Below, piece by piece: positions 1 to 9,755 of a stretch of DNA of 64,000 nt (position 1 is the first letter of the stretch; each line of letters begins with the position of its first letter). Source of the DNA: Dactylorhiza incarnata (taxonomy: Eukaryota; Streptophyta; Magnoliopsida; Asparagales; Orchidaceae); assembly GCA_033032865.1 (NCBI GenBank), contig JAWHQI010000185.1, positions 5,022,001 to 5,086,000 on the forward strand, written 5' to 3'. The notes under the pieces are model-generated. The model had not been told where the DNA came from and searched no databases. It saw only the letters and a list, made by a program, of their open reading frames with translations. The translations under genes were made by a program, and so were the position numbers.

Positions 1-328
1 GGGTACAAAAACTGCTCTCCCTCAGGCTTAAACTAAACAATCCACAAAATATATGACATGAAAATCAGAAAAGGCTAGGGAAAGAGAGTACCCAGTGCTC
101 AGAAATGAGCACACCAGAAGATTGGCGTTTAAGCTAAAATGAGCCGCAACATCCGCCATCCAGAAAAGATACCTGCAGGGGTCAGCTCCGCAAAAACAAA
201 AGAAGAAGATAAACTAAAATAAACTACAACTAACTAAGCAGGATTGAATAAAATGAAATGCATGAGAAAGTAAGATAACTACTGGGGTTATTGTCATCCC
301 AGCACGACTTATTCAAAAACTAAAGGTT

Positions 329-1566
329 CTAGCTAATGGGCGTATGAAAAAGGAAATGAACAGGTAACTGTTCTAATACGCGTGTCGGTAGCGGGTACCG
401 ATACGGCGACAGAACAGTTACTCCTCTACCCAAATAATAATAATACCTACATAACGCAGGTAGAGGAAACAAAAAGCAAGAAGAGGATGAGATATCCTCA
501 CTCAACTCACCAAACACATCCTTGCCTAGCAAGGTGTCGTCAACAGGGAGGTGGCAGGAGGAAAAGGCAATGAGTGGAGCTTCCTCTACAGAGGGGGAAT
601 CAACCTCCTCACATGAGAGGATGATCTCATCATTGACTTGAGCAAAAAGCTCCAAGTCCTCCTGAAGTACCTGTGAAGATTCAACCTGCACAGACTCAGA
701 TGAAGGAAGGGGATCAAGAAATAAAGAAGACGAAGAACAAAAATAAACATCAATCGGGAGAGTGATCCCGGTCTCACTCCCATCAGGTTGGGGAAGTAAA
801 ATAATGTTGGCATTGTCATCAATGCTGCAAGGTTCAGCGGGATCGACAGTGGCCATGCCCAAGATTTGGACTTCATCCACCGGTGTTGAGAAAAGCTCCT
901 CTTCACCTAGAAGGTTGTCCTCCTCCATAGGAGCAGGCATACACATAAATCGCCAGCCTCATCCCGCGACACATCCTCAACAATGTCGTCAGAGACGAAA
1001 GTAGTATGCACAACAGGGGGAGGAATAGTGCTTGGATAAATGTCAAGCACTGATTCCTCACAAAGAATCGAATCCACTAGGGGTGGTTGATGCACATGGA
1101 GAATAGGCTCAGCAATGTTGGTGCATAGATCAGCCGCACATCCGGTGACCGTATCCATGTCATTCCCTTCAAGATGTGAAGGTGACAAAGACACATAACC
1201 AGATGTTGAAGGTGTGCCGCCAGAGTTAGGAGTTGGGACGATCCGGATATCCGGCTCGTCATCCTCATCCAATTGGCGAAGATACTCGGCACAGTCCTTC
1301 AAGACATGATCAGTGCTCCGACAAAACTGGCACTGCCTTGCGGGCTTCTTTGGCATAGTTGGGGCTGAAGCCGAAAAGAAGTATGACGGTAAAGGCTCAG
1401 CAGAGTAGCCATAAGACTTACGCGCACCACATGGAGTATCAGACGAAGTCGGTGCTCCATATGCTGGGCTATAAGAATTATGCCTACTATTCTCCGTAGG
1501 GCATTCATCACTAGAGTGGGAGGTAGCTCCACACCAACGGCAACGGAAATTAAGATGTGCCCACAT
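329..1566 (-). pseudogene. Zinc-knuckle protein of element A, frameshifted
   Basis: This is the homologue of the intact 412-residue ORF at 42552-43790. The first frame (1566 down to 907) starts MWAHLNF and holds two CCHC zinc knuckles of spacing CX2CX4HX4C (residues about 9-22 and 79-92), followed by an acidic, Ser/Pro-rich tail. One A present in G is missing here near 939-942, so the frame switches and the rest is read in 946 down to 329. Protein identity to G continues on both sides of the break, so it is a single-base indel. No capsid, protease or polymerase domain is seen. Function is inferred only: zinc knuckles suggest nucleic-acid binding, as in Gag nucleocapsid. Confidence 0.85.
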
Positions 1567-1756
1567 AGTGTGAAGATAATACGATTCAAAATAAAAATGC
1601 TATTGTGCAAAATACTACACCTAACAAAAATTACTAAAGCAACCTAATTAAAACAGGAAAATGGAATAAAAAGAAATAAAACAAAGAAATGCAATTTACA
1701 AATGGAAGGGCTTCTCTCTCAGGTTCTCCCTCTCCAGAAAACTCACACGACTGTGT

Positions 1757-1774
1757 TCCCCGGCAACGGCGCCA
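1757..1774 (-). other. Primer-binding site, tRNA-Asp type (element A)
   Basis: Minus strand reads TGGCGCCGTTGCCGGGGA, an 18-nt complement of the 3' end of plant tRNA-Asp including CCA. This is the primer used by Athila-type Ty3 elements. It fixes the element as minus-strand and marks the LTR boundary at 1781. Confidence 0.92.
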
Positions 1775-1780
1775 AAAACT

Positions 1781-3397
1781 TGATGGCGCAGATCTCACAC
1801 ACCGCTATAGGCGGTAGCTCGACTGCGACATGAAACGGCAGTGTACCGATCATTCAAGTAATATAAAACGAGGAGTAATCCCCGAGTATCGAATCTCAAA
1901 GTAACACAGTAAGGTGGAGTTTATTATCGAGGAAGGACTTGAGATTGAAGTCCTTTCGAGCGGATGGATGCGGAAACGGGGATTTTGGAATGTGGAAAAT
2001 AAAGAGAAAATGCTATGACTACTCCTATGCAATGCCTCTATGCAATGCTTCGCTCGGCAGAATGGAGACTAGGCAGGACTTGAGCGCGCTGCGTCGCAAG
2101 GGAGGATGGACGAGTAGGCAGACGGAATCAAACTATGCAGGCCTTGAGCGCGCTGCTTTGAAGGGCGAGTGAATTACACGGGCCGCGATGCCACGCTTCG
2201 GTAGGTGGATGGACGAGTAGGCTAACAGAGTGAGGGTCGTAAGCACCTCTTCAACAAGCACGCCACTAGCAATTGCTAGTTCGACGACGAACGTGACGGC
2301 AGGATGGAGGATGGAATGGGGCGCACCTCAAGCAAATCAAACAACAAACATTTCACATAGACATGAAATATATAGAAATACAAACTAGTTTTAAGTGCAA
2401 CTTCATCTTAATACATAGATCTAACTACATACACATCAATAAGAGAAGAATAAGGCAAGAAATCGATCGAATCCGAAGTCTCATTGTAGATTCACAGTTG
2501 GAATCGCCGGGTTGTCAATCCGCGTCCAAGCTCGGTCCGCAACTACGTCCGGGGTAGAGAAAGCTGTCATTACTCTCCGATGAGCCCGTCTTCTTCATGT
2601 CACGATCCGGTAGAGTTTGCAAATTTCCTCTTGCTTGATGGTAATGGCGGCTAGGTCTTCCCTTGGAGCACTAGGATGAAGGAGGAGGCCGAGAGGAAGC
2701 TCCGGCTCAAGATTGGTGTGAAGAACAAGCCCGGAGCACATCCATATGGTGGGCGGCGATGGAGGGGCGAAAAACCTGCGGAAGGGGCGAAAACGGCGGA
2801 GCTGGGCGGAAGAAATGCGTCGATCCCGACCTAATTCGCGAGCAGGTCAATATATATGCGCTGGAATAAACAGTGCGCATGGTCATTGGCGCACGACCAG
2901 TGGTCATGCGCACTAGCATCCTGCGATCGTGCGCCTGCCTGGACGGAGCCTGCAAGGTAAGAAAATTATAAAATACAATGTTCGCACTACCAGTGGAGCA
3001 CGACCAGTGGTCGTGCGCGCTATCGTAAGTGGTCGTGCGATAAGGAAGATAGAACTCAGATTTCAGGGGGTAAGTGCGCACTATCAATGGCGCACAACAA
3101 GTGGTCGTGCGCAATAGAACCAGTGATCGTGCGCAGTGTTCCTGTACAGATTTGTACCGCGAACACCTGCACGACTCCTGCTCCAGCATACAACACTAAT
3201 CAAACCACTAAAAGTGACACTTAACCATGCATGAAAACTAATAATGAAGATAAACAAGAAATAACACCAAAACAGGCCTAGAGGTGCACATAGCATGGAA
3301 TAACAAATATGAGCTAAAACAGGGCTAAAGTGTAGTGCATAGACTAGAAAATCGGCTTAGATGAGTCCATATATGTGTATATAATTGGGACTCATCA
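1781..3397 (-). repeat. 5' LTR of element A
   Basis: 1617 bp with TGATG...CATCA ends, defined by alignment with the two LTRs of element G and by the primer site 6 bp beyond its inner end. The minus-strand TATA position (about 2850-2858) reads as an AT run rather than the clean TATAAAT of G. U3 carries an array of GCGCACGACCA/TGGTCGTGCGC inverted repeats. In the R/U5 part, degenerate repeats of a GGCGGATGGACGAGTAGGC-like unit occur at about 2040-2230. Confidence 0.9.
2872..3175 (-). repeat. Palindrome array in U3 of element A LTR
   Basis: Repeated inverted repeats with arms GCGCACGACCA and TGGTCGTGCGC, for example 2889-2911 and about 2997-3019, plus half-sites. The array ends in a second conserved stem with arms GTGTTCC and GGAACAC-like (about 3140-3170). 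In sense orientation it lies just upstream of the TATA position. Several CG-to-TG/CA changes degrade arms here compared with G. Confidence 0.8.
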
Positions 3398-3409
3398 AGT
3401 ATACTGCGC

Positions 3410-3754
3410 GTGAAAGACCTCAATGAAAAGAAATCAGAGTTTCATGCGTCGGCCTCTCAATCCAAATCTGAGATTAGAAGAAACAAGAGGAAGTTTAAGT
3501 CTGGGGAAGCGGCTCACTTCAATGTGTCGGGAGCAACGAATGCACATGGCCCTGTTGTATGTTTCACTTGCAGAAAGGTGGGACACAAAGCACGTGTGTG
3601 TCAAAGTGGTCCCCCGAGATCGGAAAACCGAGCGATGGACTATACTCGTGCTGCGGGTCATGCGGAAAAGGGCAAAGCTATGGAGTCTTCTGTTTCCCAG
3701 CACATTCCGACCCAACCGAGAGTTTACTCGCTTGGCCAGCAAGAAATCGTATGA
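3410..3754 (+). pseudogene. Gag C-terminus of chromovirus T (zinc knuckle)
   Basis: An open stretch of 114 residues with one CCHC knuckle, CFTCRKVGHKARVC, in a basic Ser-rich context, ending in PRVYSLGQQE. That is the junction typical of Tekay/Del elements just before the protease. The N-terminal capsid part is absent because element A interrupts the gene at 3397. In the family this domain binds genomic RNA during particle assembly. Downstream the protease frame (about 3880-3960, ALFDTRTSRSFF-like) contains stops. Confidence 0.8.
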
Positions 3755-3779
3755 CAAACTGATGTCGTTACAGGTATGA

Positions 3780-4117
3780 ATTAGAAATTAGCTTTTACGG
3801 CTATACGTGATTTATACTTTTGTGCGACCTTATGCTTATTCGCGTGCAATTAGGCTTTGTCTTAATTTTCAAATACCCGGCGAGAGCTCTTTTCGATACG
3901 AGAACATCACGCTCCTTTTTTGTCTAGGAGTTCGTGTTATGAATCAGAGTGCCACTTACCTCAGCCAAGGATAGATTGGAGGTAATTTTGCCCAATGTGT
4001 CTCGAATGAGCGCGGATAGGAGAAACGATGAAAAGGTTCGAAGATGTTCTTCAAATTATTGAAGACTTCAGAGCCTAAGCTCAATTTTGGTGTTGTCCTG
4101 GTAGTAGCGGACTGAGC
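3780..4117 (+). pseudogene. Decayed protease to RT-start region of T
   Basis: No long frame is open. A protease-like ALFDT stretch near 3885-3915 is followed quickly by stops and then by sequence resembling the start of RT. The interval is far shorter than the several hundred residues normally between the protease motif and the RT palm, so an internal deletion is inferred. Exact breakpoints are not visible by eye. Confidence 0.55.
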
Positions 4118-4476
4118 TGACCGAGAAGAACCGTTATCCGATTCCAAGAATCGATGACTTATTCGACCAACTGGTTGGGTCGACAGTATACTCGAAGCTA
4201 GACTTAAGGTCCGACTATTATCAGCTTCGTACACGGGATTGTGACATTCCAAAGACAGCGTTCAGTACCCGCTTTGGGCACTATGAGTTCACGGTTATGC
4301 CGTTCGGTCTGTCTAATGCACCGTTGGTATTCATGGACTTAATGAATGGAACGTTCCGAGAGTATTTGGATCAATTTGTGATCATCTTCATCGACGACAT
4401 TTTGGTATACTCTCAGTTAGAGGAGGAGCATGTAGAGCATCTGCACGCAGTTTGGAGCACCCTGAGGAGGAGTCAA
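4118..4476 (+). pseudogene. Reverse transcriptase (5' part) of chromovirus T
   Basis: Open frame reading [18 protein letters not shown], then a [13 protein letters not shown] motif, [13 protein letters not shown] and the catalytic FIDDILVYS. These are RT fingers/palm motifs of chromoviruses, with both aspartates of the active site present. The frame is cut at 4476 by element B and continues at 31508. In the family this enzyme copies element RNA into DNA in the particle. The conserved NRYP start lacks upstream RT residues, so the enzyme is not functional here. Confidence 0.88.
4472..4476. other. Target-site duplication GTCAA (left of B)
   Basis: GTCAA directly precedes TGATG of the B LTR; the identical 5 bp follow the other end at 31503-31507. 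This proves that everything between is one insertion event plus later nested ones. Confidence 0.93.
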
Positions 4477-4661
4477 TGATGAGTAGTATTTATCCGTATT
4501 TTAATTATAGTATTTAGTTTACTTTTAATTTAAAATTGCAAATATTATTTATATTTTAGTTTAAAATCACTTCTTTTATAATTTCTATTCTAAATGTAGT
4601 TTTACTTTTGTTTTGCAGATTTTCTAGTGTTTTTGGACAAATTCCATAGTACACGCCCTCA

Positions 4662-5254
4662 GTCACGCCCGTGACCAAGGGCGTGTAACCTAAAGATCTG
4701 CGTTTGACAAAAACCGAGCTGAGTTCGACGAATCCGCCACCGCACCGCAAGTCACGCCCCAGGTCACGCCCGTGACCCAAAGTCACGCCCGTGACCAAGG
4801 GCGTGTAAACATAGAATCTTCCCAGCGGGATGCCGTCGAGACGTGGAGATGCTGTCGAGGAGTTGACCCAAAGTCATGCCCATGACCAAGGGCGTGTAAA
4901 CATAGAATCTTCCCAGCGGGCTGCCGTCGAGACGTGGAGATGCTGTCGAGGAGTTGACCCAAGTCACGCCCGTGACCAAGGAGTCACGCCCGTGACTTCC
5001 CGCGTGATCTCTGCTCCCTGCCGCGCCGAATTCAAGCCCATGCCGCGCCGAATTCAAGCCCATGCCGCGCCGAATTCAAGCCCATGCCGCATTGATGAAG
5101 CCGTCCAAGTACACGCCTGTAACCCAAGTTACACGGGCGTGTAATGTACGAATTTCTCCCGCCGTCACGCAAATTCCACGCCACTGTCAGATCAAATGTC
5201 AGTAATGTTTACATGCCCTAGGTCACGCCCGTGACCCTAGGTCACGCCCGTGAC
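4662..5254 (+). repeat. Array of GTCACGCCCGTGAC dyads in U3 of B
   Basis: At least seven copies of a 14-bp inverted repeat (arms GTCACG/CGTGAC, 2-nt centre) at about 4662, 4763, 4782, 4963, 4983, 5222 and 5241, usually followed by an AAGGGCGTG half-site. The last copy is about 30 bp upstream of the TATA box. The same motif fills the 3' LTR (14994-15215 and 30610-30955). Confidence 0.9.
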
Positions 5255-5282
5255 CGAGGGCGTGTAACTTGATATTTTTGCC

Positions 5283-5289
5283 TATAAAT
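5283..5289 (+). promoter_or_regulatory. TATA box of B 5' LTR
   Basis: TATAAAT in GCCTATAAATTCAGAGG, perfectly kept in the 3' LTR at 30975-30981. Position at the end of the palindrome array fits the U3 promoter; transcription should start about 25-35 bp downstream. Confidence 0.75.
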
Positions 5290-5818
5290 TCAGAGGCTCT
5301 CCCTTGAGTTGATAGTTCAGAAATTTGGAGAGGGGAGTTACTGTTAGAGCTGTTAGTTAACTTTTTTAATGCTTTTTCATGTCTTTCAATTTCATGTTCT
5401 CTTTCTTTTCAATTCATATAACGTGCTAGTTCCTATTTCTATGCAATAGTTAGTTAAAGCTAGTAGCCTTAATTATCCTAGCTTTGTAATCTTATTTAAA
5501 GAGTTGTAATAGCTTTTCATTTCAATGAAAGTTGTCATAGTTTTCTTTACCTCTCTTTCTTCATAATGATTTTCCTTCTTGCAATTTGTCTTTTTTTTTT
5601 AGTTTAGTAAAACAACCCTCAAAAATCGTTCGATAAGATAATGGTGATTTTCCTCGAATTAGAAGTAATCAACGTGCCCCGTGGAATACGACCTTGGTAT
5701 TTCTAAATATCCTATACTATAGACAATAAGGTACACTTGCCTTATTCGGATATAGTTTTGGAGAAAATCTTCAAACCTTCTCTTAATTTCAAAACACGAA
5801 ATTTTTATATCAAGTTTT

Positions 5819-5836
5819 TGGCACCGTTGCAGGGGA
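5819..5836 (+). other. Primer-binding site, degenerate tRNA-Asp type (B)
   Basis: TGGCACCGTTGCAGGGGA, two mismatches from the 18-nt complement of plant tRNA-Asp seen intact in A and G. It lies 6 bp after the LTR, the usual Athila spacing. Confidence 0.88.
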
Positions 5837-5968
5837 CTTTGCGTAGATATTTTGAAAAGAGGATAGCTATTAATTTTATCATGCTTCTTTTTATTTTATT
5901 TTGCTTTTTCTAAATTTCAAAAAGATTTTTTTTTTGTTTTTCCTCTTCCTTTCTTTTCTTTTTAGTGT

Positions 5969-7414
5969 ATGACCCGAGGCAGCGCTTCGAATATTCCTTT
6001 TGATCTAGAGATCGAGCGAACCCTTTTTAGGCACCGCCGTTCTCGTGATATGGATAATCAATTAGAATTCGAAGAGTCGATCGGGGACACTAACACAGCG
6101 AATATGGATCCTGATCTTAATCCTCCTAATCCTAACACTCCAAATCCTAATGAGGCCTCGCAACGGACCATGTCCTATTATGCGCGACCGAATTTGGAAG
6201 GCACACAATCAAGTATTGTTCGCACCACGGTGGCGAACAATAATTTTGAGATCAAGTCCACCATCATACAAATGGTGCAACAATCGGTGACCTTCGATGG
6301 TCAACCGGACGAAGATCCAAATTTGCATATCTCTTACTTTCTTGAAATTTGCGATACTTTTAAAATCAATGGCGTCATCGATGACGCCATTCAATTGCGA
6401 CTTTTTCCTTTTTCTTTGCGGTCTAAGGCCAAGCAGTGGCTGGGCTCCCTACCTAGGGTATCCATCACTACATGGGCTGAAATGGCAGAAAAATTTCTAA
6501 ATAAATATTTCCCGCCTTCAAAGACCGCTAAATTGCGCACGGATATTGCGTCGTTCATGCAAATCGACTCGGAGACTCTCTATGACACATTGGAGCGCTT
6601 CAAGGAGCTTTTGCGTCGATGCCCTCACCACGCACTTACCACTTGGCAACAAGTGCAAATATTTTATTATGGCTTAAATCTCCAAACGAGGCAAATGATT
6701 GATGCGGCCGCCGGGGGACGTTAAATAACAAAACCCTGGACGCCGCTCAAGAGATTTTCGAAGAGATGGCCACGAATGCGTACCAATGTAAGATGCCCCG
6801 AGCGCGGCCTAATAAGCTAGCCGGAATTTTTGAAATAGACGCAAACACAAATTTGGCTTTACAAGTTGAGCGCTTAACAAAGCAAGTGGCGAAGATGTCT
6901 GCTTCCTCCGCCACTCCTCCTTGGGCTAATAACGTTTTAATTGAAGAACATGTTGACTACATGGGAAATCCGCCTCGGCCTTCCTATAACCCGAACTCCG
7001 CTCCGTATAACAACACATACAATACGGGTTATAGAAATCATCCGAATTTCTCGTGGAGCAACCAAGGAAATGCTCAGCGTCCGATGAATCTAAATCAACC
7101 CCCCTAATCAACTTCTTAACTTAACTCCGCCTCTAAATTTGATTTCTCAAAATTTTAATCCTCCCGGTTTTCCACCGCAACAGCACAAGCCCTCTTCGCT
7201 TGAAGAGGTCTTTGCAAAATATGTTGCTACAAATGAAACGAACATCCGGAACCTTACCGGATTGATAAAAAATTTAGAGAATCAAGTGGGCCAGCTCGCA
7301 AAGATGATTTCTGAGCGTCAGCAAGGAGCACTATCGGGGAATATAGAGCAAAATCCAAAGGAGAGTGCGCACGCGATTACACTCCGAAGCGGGAAGGAGG
7401 TGGTTTCAAAATAG
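5969..7414 (+). pseudogene. Athila Gag (element B), frameshifted
   Basis: Frame 1 (5969-6724) starts MTRGSASNIPFDLEIERTL and contains the capsid core (VTFDGQPDEDPNLHISYFL, LRSKAKQWLGSLP, FLNKYFPP). A one-base loss near 6717 ends it. Frame 2 (6766-7107) carries the Asn/Tyr/Pro-rich linker. Frame 3 (7139-7414) carries the C-terminal helix (FAKYVATNETNIRNL, LENQVGQLAK) and the AITLRSGKEV motif just before the protease. A stop ends it where the family reads on. Gag builds the particle. The upstream leader 5837-5968 is T-rich and non-coding. Family assignment rests on these recognised motifs. Confidence 0.9.
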
Positions 7415-7465
7415 GCCGAACCCTAGGTAACTTCCTCTCCTCCTCCTCCTACTCTTAATTTATCT

Positions 7466-7880
7466 TTGAATTTGCCCGCTACATTAGCTCTGCATGCTTC
7501 TACTTCTAATATTCAGTATCCGTCTAAGTTTAAAAGCGATTGCGCCGAAAAAAATTATAAAAAGTATTTAGACATTTTAAAGCAAATTCATATTAAAGTA
7601 CCCTTCTGCGAGGCTATCTCTCAAATGCCTAAATATGCGAAATATCTTAAGAAGTTGCTCTCCAATAAGAAAAGATTAGAAGATATTTCGCATATTTCTT
7701 TAAACGCAGAGTGCTCCGCGGTTGTACTCAACAAATTGCCTCAAGAAGCAAATGACCCGGGATGGTTTTCCATCCAGTGTTTATTTGGCAATTCGTTAGT
7801 AAAACATGCCTTAGTGGATCTTGGAGCAAGCATCAATCTCATGCCGTTTTCATTATTCAAAAAGCTAGGTCTAGGAAATC
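7466..7880 (+). pseudogene. Athila protease region (element B), cut by element H
   Basis: Open frame with the conserved Athila stretch YKKYLDILKQIHIKVPFCEA and the aspartic-protease loop VDLGASINLMPFSLFKKLGLGN. The aspartate of DLGAS is present. At 7880 the frame runs into element H; the next residues (PSPTRMSIQLADRS) are found after H at 9756. The apparent C-terminus of this open frame beyond 7880 is H sequence, not protein. The protease normally cleaves the Gag-Pol precursor. Confidence 0.87.
7876..7880. other. Target-site duplication AAATC (left of H)
   Basis: AAATC ends at 7880 and is repeated at 9751-9755. Removing H restores a continuous pol frame, which confirms the boundary. Confidence 0.9.
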
Positions 7881-7934
7881 TGTTAGAACCTAGTCTTAAT
7901 TTGGATTAGGATCCCAACTCAAATAGGGGGAGAT

Positions 7935-9750
7935 TGTTGGAACCTTAGGTTTGAATTGAGTTAGGATCCACCTTTAATGTCTAAATTTCTATCATAACAC
8001 ATTGTATAACTTAGACCAAATCCCATTAAGAAAGAAGGCTGAAAAGAGATATAATTAATAGGTTGAAAAACAAGAGAAAGATAAAATTTACATATGTTCT
8101 CTGCGTTCGACGAACATCCATCTGCGTTCGACGAATGGTGCCCTGTGGTCGACGAATGGTATTCATTCTACGCTCAACGAATTCCAGCGATTCAGCATTC
8201 GACGATCCCGTCTCAGCGGTTCAGCGTTCGACGATCCCGTCTCAGCGGTTCAACTGTCGACGAACAGATTATCTCAGCGGTCGACGAACAAACCCCGTAT
8301 CAGCGGTCGACGAAATCCTGCGTTCGACGAACTCAAGTCTGCGTTCGACGAACAGCTCAATATTTAGCGGTCGACGATCCAGCCAGTCTCTGCGATCGAT
8401 GAAAAGTTGAGTTCGATGATCTCCAGTCTGTGTTCGATGAATATTCAGCAGATGTTCAGAACAGTGAATCAAATGTTCAGGTCGACGAATCAAATGATGA
8501 GGTCGACGAACCTGAAGCTCAGCTCGACAAATTATCTGCAGCATTCTTTTATAACATTCAGCTCGACTAAAATATTATTTATATGCTGTCCGATTTATTT
8601 ATAAAGCAATATTTATTATTTATATATATATTGCTGGTTTAACATTACAGCCGTTGAAGCATTAAATGATAGAGACATTGCAGCAAAGCCAAATACGGCG
8701 CAAAGCTAAAGACGGCAAGTTTTGTCTGCTCGAGGATCTGCGAAATAAAAGAGACATTACTTCTTTCCTTGTCGGGCAAGAAATCAAAACAGCCCAGGAA
8801 AGAGGACAACTTCTTTATACGACATCAGGAGACAACTCATCAATATAGCAGCACAGAAAAAGAGAAGAAGGCTGTAGAGAAAAATATATAGCAGATTATA
8901 TACAGCTATTTTCTCTCGACAGATTACATATACAGAACATATTGCTGTATAGAATATAGACAGGATATATTATATTTGCTGTACAGGAAAAGAAAGAGGA
9001 AGAAAAACAGAGGAGCAAAAAGAAGAAGCCGATCAAAATATATATCTTCTTTTTTCCTAACCCTTTTTCTTTGCAGATCATATACAACCCGAGACACCAA
9101 ACTATATCAATTGCTCAGGGATCAAAACTGCAAGAAGAAGAAAAGAGGATTTGCAATCTAGAGAAGGAGCTCCATCCACAAGCTGTCATCAAACTAAATC
9201 AGACAGGGGGAGCTTTCTTCAACATCATCATGAAGATCCAAACACAACATCTCATCAGGATCATCAAGAGTCTTCTTAGAAAGAGAAGAACAATATATCT
9301 TTTCCCTTTCTCCTTCCCATCTTGTAAAGGGTTATAACTCCCTTCAAAAGTTAACTCCCGGTGACAGGGCACCTTAGCAAAAACCTGCATCTTGGTTTTG
9401 AGCACCTGATCAAAAGCTCTATGGTGTGTGGACACCTTATCAAAATCACCTTGGTGTGAGGGCACCTGATCAAACCTCCTAGTGGATCCTACCAAGTGTG
9501 GTAGAAGAGTAGACGTACCCAGGTTATTGGGGAACTACTATAAAATTCCTTGTGTCTTCTGTGCTGTGAATTTCTGTGTTTTGTTGTTGTGCTGATTTCT
9601 TTATTTGTTATTATTTAGTTTTTACAAATCACTCTATACACATATACTTATATCCGTATTTTTAATTCCGCAAATAAAACTAAGGGAAAAAGTTTTAATA
9701 CTCTATTCACCCCCCTCTAGAGTTAATTTAAGATATAACCTCTCCTTTCA
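7935..9750 (+). repeat. LTR of element H
   Basis: 1816 bp copia-type LTR starting TGTTGGAACC. U3 carries a TTCGACGAA array (8098-8575); a TATA box (TATAAAG, 8600-8606) follows about 25 bp later. Near 9370-9485 there are three to four copies of a GCACCTGATCAAA-containing unit of about 38 bp. Nothing coding is supported. Confidence 0.8.
8098..8575 (+). repeat. TTCGACGAA array in U3 of H
   Basis: Roughly 20 occurrences of GTTCGACGAA or GGTCGACGAA, 15-35 bp apart, with mutated forms TTCGATGAA and TCGACAAA toward the 3' end. Spacers are short and variable (often ATCCCGTCTCAGCG). The array ends immediately before the TATA box. Confidence 0.88.
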
Positions 9751-9755
9751 AAATC
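9751..9755. other. Target-site duplication AAATC (right of H)
   Basis: Second copy of the H target; pol of B continues in frame directly after it. Confidence 0.9.

Larger units (their letters stand above)
1..3397 (-). mobile_element. Element A: non-autonomous LTR retrotransposon (A/G family), 3' part outside window
   Basis: Read on the minus strand this is a 5' LTR (1781-3397), a primer-binding site matching tRNA-Asp (1757-1774), a zinc-knuckle ORF (broken, 329-1566) and downstream non-coding sequence running off the left window edge. The same layout is complete in element G at 39237-45569, which supplies the missing 1.4 kb and the 3' LTR. The base after the LTR (3398) begins AGTAT, which should be one TSD copy; its partner lies outside the window. 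The DNA to the right is chromovirus gag (element T), so A is inserted in T. No protease, reverse transcriptase or integrase sequence is visible. A is clearly more diverged from G than the two G LTRs are from each other. Confidence 0.9.
3398..4476 (+). mobile_element. Element T (Tekay-type chromovirus), island 1
   Basis: First of four islands of one Ty3 chromovirus. It holds the end of gag (zinc knuckle), a decayed protease stretch and the reverse transcriptase up to the point where element B was inserted. Reading resumes at 31508 after the duplicated target GTCAA (4472-4476 and 31503-31507): the protein passes from the RT palm straight to the downstream [17 protein letters not shown] segment. 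The 5' LTR and the rest of gag lie left of element A, outside the window. Confidence 0.9.
4477..5812 (+). repeat. 5' LTR of Athila element B
   Basis: 1336 bp, TG...CA ends. U3 has dense GTCACGCCCGTGAC dyads and tandem units of about 90 bp containing GAATCTTCCCAGCGGG and GTCGAGACGTGGAGATG (4794-4985). A single TTCGACGAA occurs near 4716. TATA box at 5283-5289. The T-rich U5 ends in ATTTTTATATCA. The split 3' LTR has a different number of the tandem units, which explains the length difference. Confidence 0.92.
7881..9750 (+). mobile_element. Element H: deleted copia-type LTR element inside B pol
   Basis: Bounded by AAATC duplications, with TGTTAGAACC at the left and CTTTCA at the right. The first about 34 bp resemble the first 35 bp of the LTR that begins at 7935 (TGTTGGAACC...TTAGGATCC). 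Between them is about 20 bp ending in the PPT-like AAATAGGGGGAGAT. So H reads as the very start of a 5' LTR, a scrap of 3' internal sequence with PPT, then a whole 3' LTR. The end has the CTATTCACCCCCCTCTAG signature common near copia LTR ends. No coding sequence remains. Confidence 0.82.

Noticed and set aside
1757..1774. tRNA-Asp gene fragment
   Set aside because: Only the 18-nt 3' end is present, beside an LTR; it is a primer-binding site.
8098..8575. Short regular repeats resembling a CRISPR array
   Set aside because: Repeat is only 9-10 bp with irregular short spacers, in a plant LTR; no cas genes.
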